DNA from: Lachnospiraceae bacterium UBA3826
Lineage (GTDB): Bacteria; Bacillota; Clostridia; Lachnospirales; Lachnospiraceae
Direction of reading: 5' to 3'
Length of the DNA: 8,143 bases
Assembly: GCA_002393095.1 (NCBI GenBank)
Contig: DGII01000118.1
Span: 1-8,143, forward strand
The notes below the pieces were generated by a model that saw nothing but the letters and a program-made list of their open reading frames with translations, was not told the DNA's origin and searched no databases. A program made the position numbers and the translations under genes. This document shows, piece after piece, positions 6,837-8,143 of the stretch. Numbering within the stretch: position 1 is the first letter of the stretch; each line of letters begins with the position of its first letter.

Positions 6837-7970
6837 GTGGAAGAAGTAGTACGTGACAGGACAGAATGGAATAAAAGAATAGCAAGGATGAAGCGTGAGC
6901 AGAAGAAAGCCAGAATGAGGCAGAGACTTCTGCTCATTGTCGGTGTACTTGTAATATGTGCAGCAGCCCTCTTAATAGTGGTGATTAAAAAGAGTCAAAG
7001 GGATACCACTGGAGCAGGTGCCGCACAGGACGTAACGGTGGCAACGGCAGATACGACGGATAACGGGCAGGGGATCAGGATAGATACACAGGCATCTGTT
7101 GCCGAATATGATGATACCGTAGGGATAGATAATGCCCGGCCGCTCTATGTGAATAACAAAAGCTATTCCTATAAGGAGGCGGATACTCCGGAGTACCTTA
7201 CCGGTGAGAATATGACAAGCACTCATGCAATACTTGTGGATGTGGATAACGGGCTGATCACGGGAGCCGTAGATCACAAGGCAAGGATATATCCCGCTTC
7301 CATGACCAAGATCATGACTCTGCTTGTAGCAGTTGAGAATACAACGGATTTTAAGAAAAAGGTGAAGGTCTCTTCTGATGCCACCAATTATGCGTACAGT
7401 AAGAAGTTAAGCGCGGTTAATTTCGACATAGGTGAGGAAGTGACCATAGAAGATCTCTGTTATGGGACAATCCTTCCATCGGGAGCCGATGCGGCAGCCG
7501 AGCTTGCCATACAGACTGCGGGCTCAATGGATGCCTTCGTCGATATGATGAATGAGAAGGCTAAGGCCCTTGGCATATCGGATACTACGCATTTTGCCAA
7601 TGTATCGGGCTCACATGATGACAATAACTATTCCACATGCTACGACATGGCTATAATCATGAATGCTGCCATGGACAATGAATATTGCAGGAAGGTGCTG
7701 TCGGAGCATAGGTATACGACAAGTGCTACCGCAGAGCATCCGGATGGTATAGAGATATCCAACTGGTTCCTGCGACGCATAGAGGATAAGGATACGGGTG
7801 GTGAAGTGATAGGTGCCAAGACGGGCTTCGTTGTGGAATCCCGTAACTGCGCGGCAAGCTATTATACATCCGCAACCGGCAGGAATTATATAGCCGTTAC
7901 CGTTAATGCGCACAGTGCATGGCGATGCATATATGATCATGTAGACATATATAAGAACCACACGCAATAA
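6837..7970 (+). CDS. Membrane-anchored serine D-Ala-D-Ala carboxypeptidase (peptidase S11, DacA-like)
   Basis: A penicillin-binding protein of the PBP5 type that trims the terminal D-Ala from peptidoglycan pentapeptides outside the membrane. Of 377 residues, the first 30 are strongly basic and cytoplasmic. A single hydrophobic segment (about 31-50) has no clear cleavage site, so it likely serves as an N-terminal anchor, and a Thr/Asp/Gly-rich linker (about 53-125) leads to the catalytic domain. The catalytic motifs are SMTK (155-158, with S155 and K158) and KTG (328-330). The second motif, normally SxN, reads SGA-D (215-218). The chain stops about 47 residues after KTG, so the separate C-terminal beta domain of E. 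coli PBP5 is absent. The start is GTG at 6837, four bases after the upstream stop, with AAGGG at 6821-6825 (spacing 11). Later ATGs at 6888 and 6912 lack better sites and would remove only cytoplasmic residues. Confidence 0.86.
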   Translation: MEEVVRDRTEWNKRIARMKREQKKARMRQRLLLIVGVLVICAAALLIVVIKKSQRDTTGAGAAQDVTVATADTTDNGQGIRIDTQASVAEYDDTVGIDNARPLYVNNKSYSYKEADTPEYLTGENMTSTHAILVDVDNGLITGAVDHKARIYPASMTKIMTLLVAVENTTDFKKKVKVSSDATNYAYSKKLSAVNFDIGEEVTIEDLCYGTILPSGADAAAELAIQTAGSMDAFVDMMNEKAKALGISDTTHFANVSGSHDDNNYSTCYDMAIIMNAAMDNEYCRKVLSEHRYTTSATAEHPDGIEISNWFLRRIEDKDTGGEVIGAKTGFVVESRNCAASYYTSATGRNYIAVTVNAHSAWRCIYDHVDIYKNHTQ

Positions 7971-7990
7971 GTGTACTTAAACGATTAAGA

Positions 7991-8007
7991 TTGTGCACTA
8001 TGCACAA
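7991..8007. repeat. Short perfect inverted repeat
   Basis: TTGTGCA, a CTA spacer, then TGCACAA: two 7-base arms in perfect inverted symmetry, 20 bases after the last stop codon. On the + strand it is followed by A residues rather than T, and on the - strand by a mixed sequence, so it does not look like an intrinsic terminator. It could be a weak mRNA-end hairpin or a binding site for a dimeric regulator; the sequence does not decide between them. Confidence 0.5.
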
Positions 8008-8051
8008 AAAACATGGCTATGATTTGTAAATTTTGTTTAAGAAAAGTATTG

Positions 8052-8080
8052 TTGTACAGGTAAGGTTGGATTATTATACT
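8052..8080 (+). promoter_or_regulatory. Candidate promoter for a gene beyond the right edge
   Basis: TTGTAC (8052-8057) and TATACT (8075-8080) are separated by exactly 17 bases. The -10 matches consensus at five of six positions and the -35 at three. An A/T-rich stretch with A- and T-runs (about 8026-8050) lies just upstream, like an UP element. Transcription would start near 8087 and proceed out of the window, leaving at least 55 bases of untranslated leader in view. Confidence 0.55.
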
Positions 8081-8143
8081 AGATGTAACCCCCCAATACA
8101 TTTTGTAGTTTTTTGCTATACCCCATAAGAAAGAAATACCTTC

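Larger units (their letters stand above)
347..7970 (+). other. Probable seven-gene operon rqcP-divIC-tilS-hpt-ftsH-GH13-dac
   Basis: Seven genes run on one strand with spacings of -4, 8, 14, 27, 10 and 4 bases. A promoter precedes the first gene and I see no hairpin with a T-run between any two of them, which supports a single transcript. Internal promoters cannot be excluded; the 27-base hpt-ftsH gap and the bases before it show no clear -35/-10 pair. Operon status is inferred from spacing only. Confidence 0.75.
7971..8143. other. AT-rich intergenic region, 3' end of window
   Basis: These 173 bases after the carboxypeptidase stop carry no credible gene. The only short frame I noticed, a 16-codon ATG frame at 8013-8063, lacks a ribosome binding site. 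The region is clearly richer in A and T than the coding DNA before it. It holds a 17-base inverted repeat and a promoter-like pair, annotated separately. No convincing intrinsic terminator for the long operon is visible. Confidence 0.7.

Noticed and set aside
6888..6890. ATG at 6888 as the start of the carboxypeptidase
   Set aside because: It lacks a properly spaced ribosome binding site, while the GTG at 6837 sits four bases after the upstream stop in tight operon spacing. It remains a minor alternative because only cytoplasmic residues differ.
8013..8063. 16-codon frame starting ATGGCTATG in the 3' intergenic region
   Set aside because: No ribosome binding site precedes it, it is very short, and it overlaps the -35 of the candidate promoter.
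8097..8114. TACA-TTT-TGTA hairpin followed by TTTTTT as a terminator
   Set aside because: The stem is only four weak base pairs, too unstable for a convincing intrinsic terminator.

Overview
The window reads as ordinary chromosomal DNA from a low-to-mid GC Firmicute, most likely a Lachnospiraceae-type Clostridium relative (Butyrivibrio/Roseburia-like). This is inferred from three things: the gene order around the rqcP/divIC/tilS/hpt/ftsH block, strong GGAGG-type ribosome binding sites, and codon habits (CTT Leu, AAG Lys, AGA/AGG Arg, many ATA Ile codons). No rRNA, tRNA, CRISPR array, transposase or phage gene is visible. All supported genes lie on the + strand and the DNA is almost fully coding.

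Layout. Bases 2-262 are the 3' part of an HU-type nucleoid protein gene whose start lies just outside the window. A perfect-palindrome intrinsic terminator (292-321) closes it. An extended -10 promoter (344-352) follows and appears to start a seven-gene run ending at 7970: rqcP (382-621), a divIC/ftsB-type division gene (618-926), tilS (935-2338), hpt (2353-2877), ftsH (2905-4713), a GH13 alpha-glucan hydrolase (4724-6832) and a membrane-anchored D-Ala-D-Ala carboxypeptidase (6837-7970). Gaps are -4, 8, 14, 27, 10 and 4 bases and no internal terminator is seen, so the run is probably one operon. The last 173 bases hold no gene. They contain a short inverted repeat and a good promoter-like pair that would serve a gene beyond the right edge.

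How the genes fit together. The first five genes of the run are the classic Bacillus/Clostridium yabO-divIC-tilS-hprT-ftsH neighbourhood: rescue of stalled ribosomes, septum formation, AUA decoding, purine salvage and membrane protein quality control. The sporulation genes that usually lie among them (yabP, yabQ, spoIIE) are missing, with the flanking genes closed up tightly. This suggests a lineage that has lost or relocated them. The last two genes, a cytoplasmic maltodextrin-type hydrolase and a peptidoglycan carboxypeptidase, extend the operon beyond ftsH and are the least expected members.

I found no convincing undescribed system. The points most worth a second look are the compacted sporulation-free cluster, the glycosidase/carboxypeptidase extension, the SGA variant of the carboxypeptidase SxN motif, the AUA-rich tilS gene, and the unexplained elements at the right edge.
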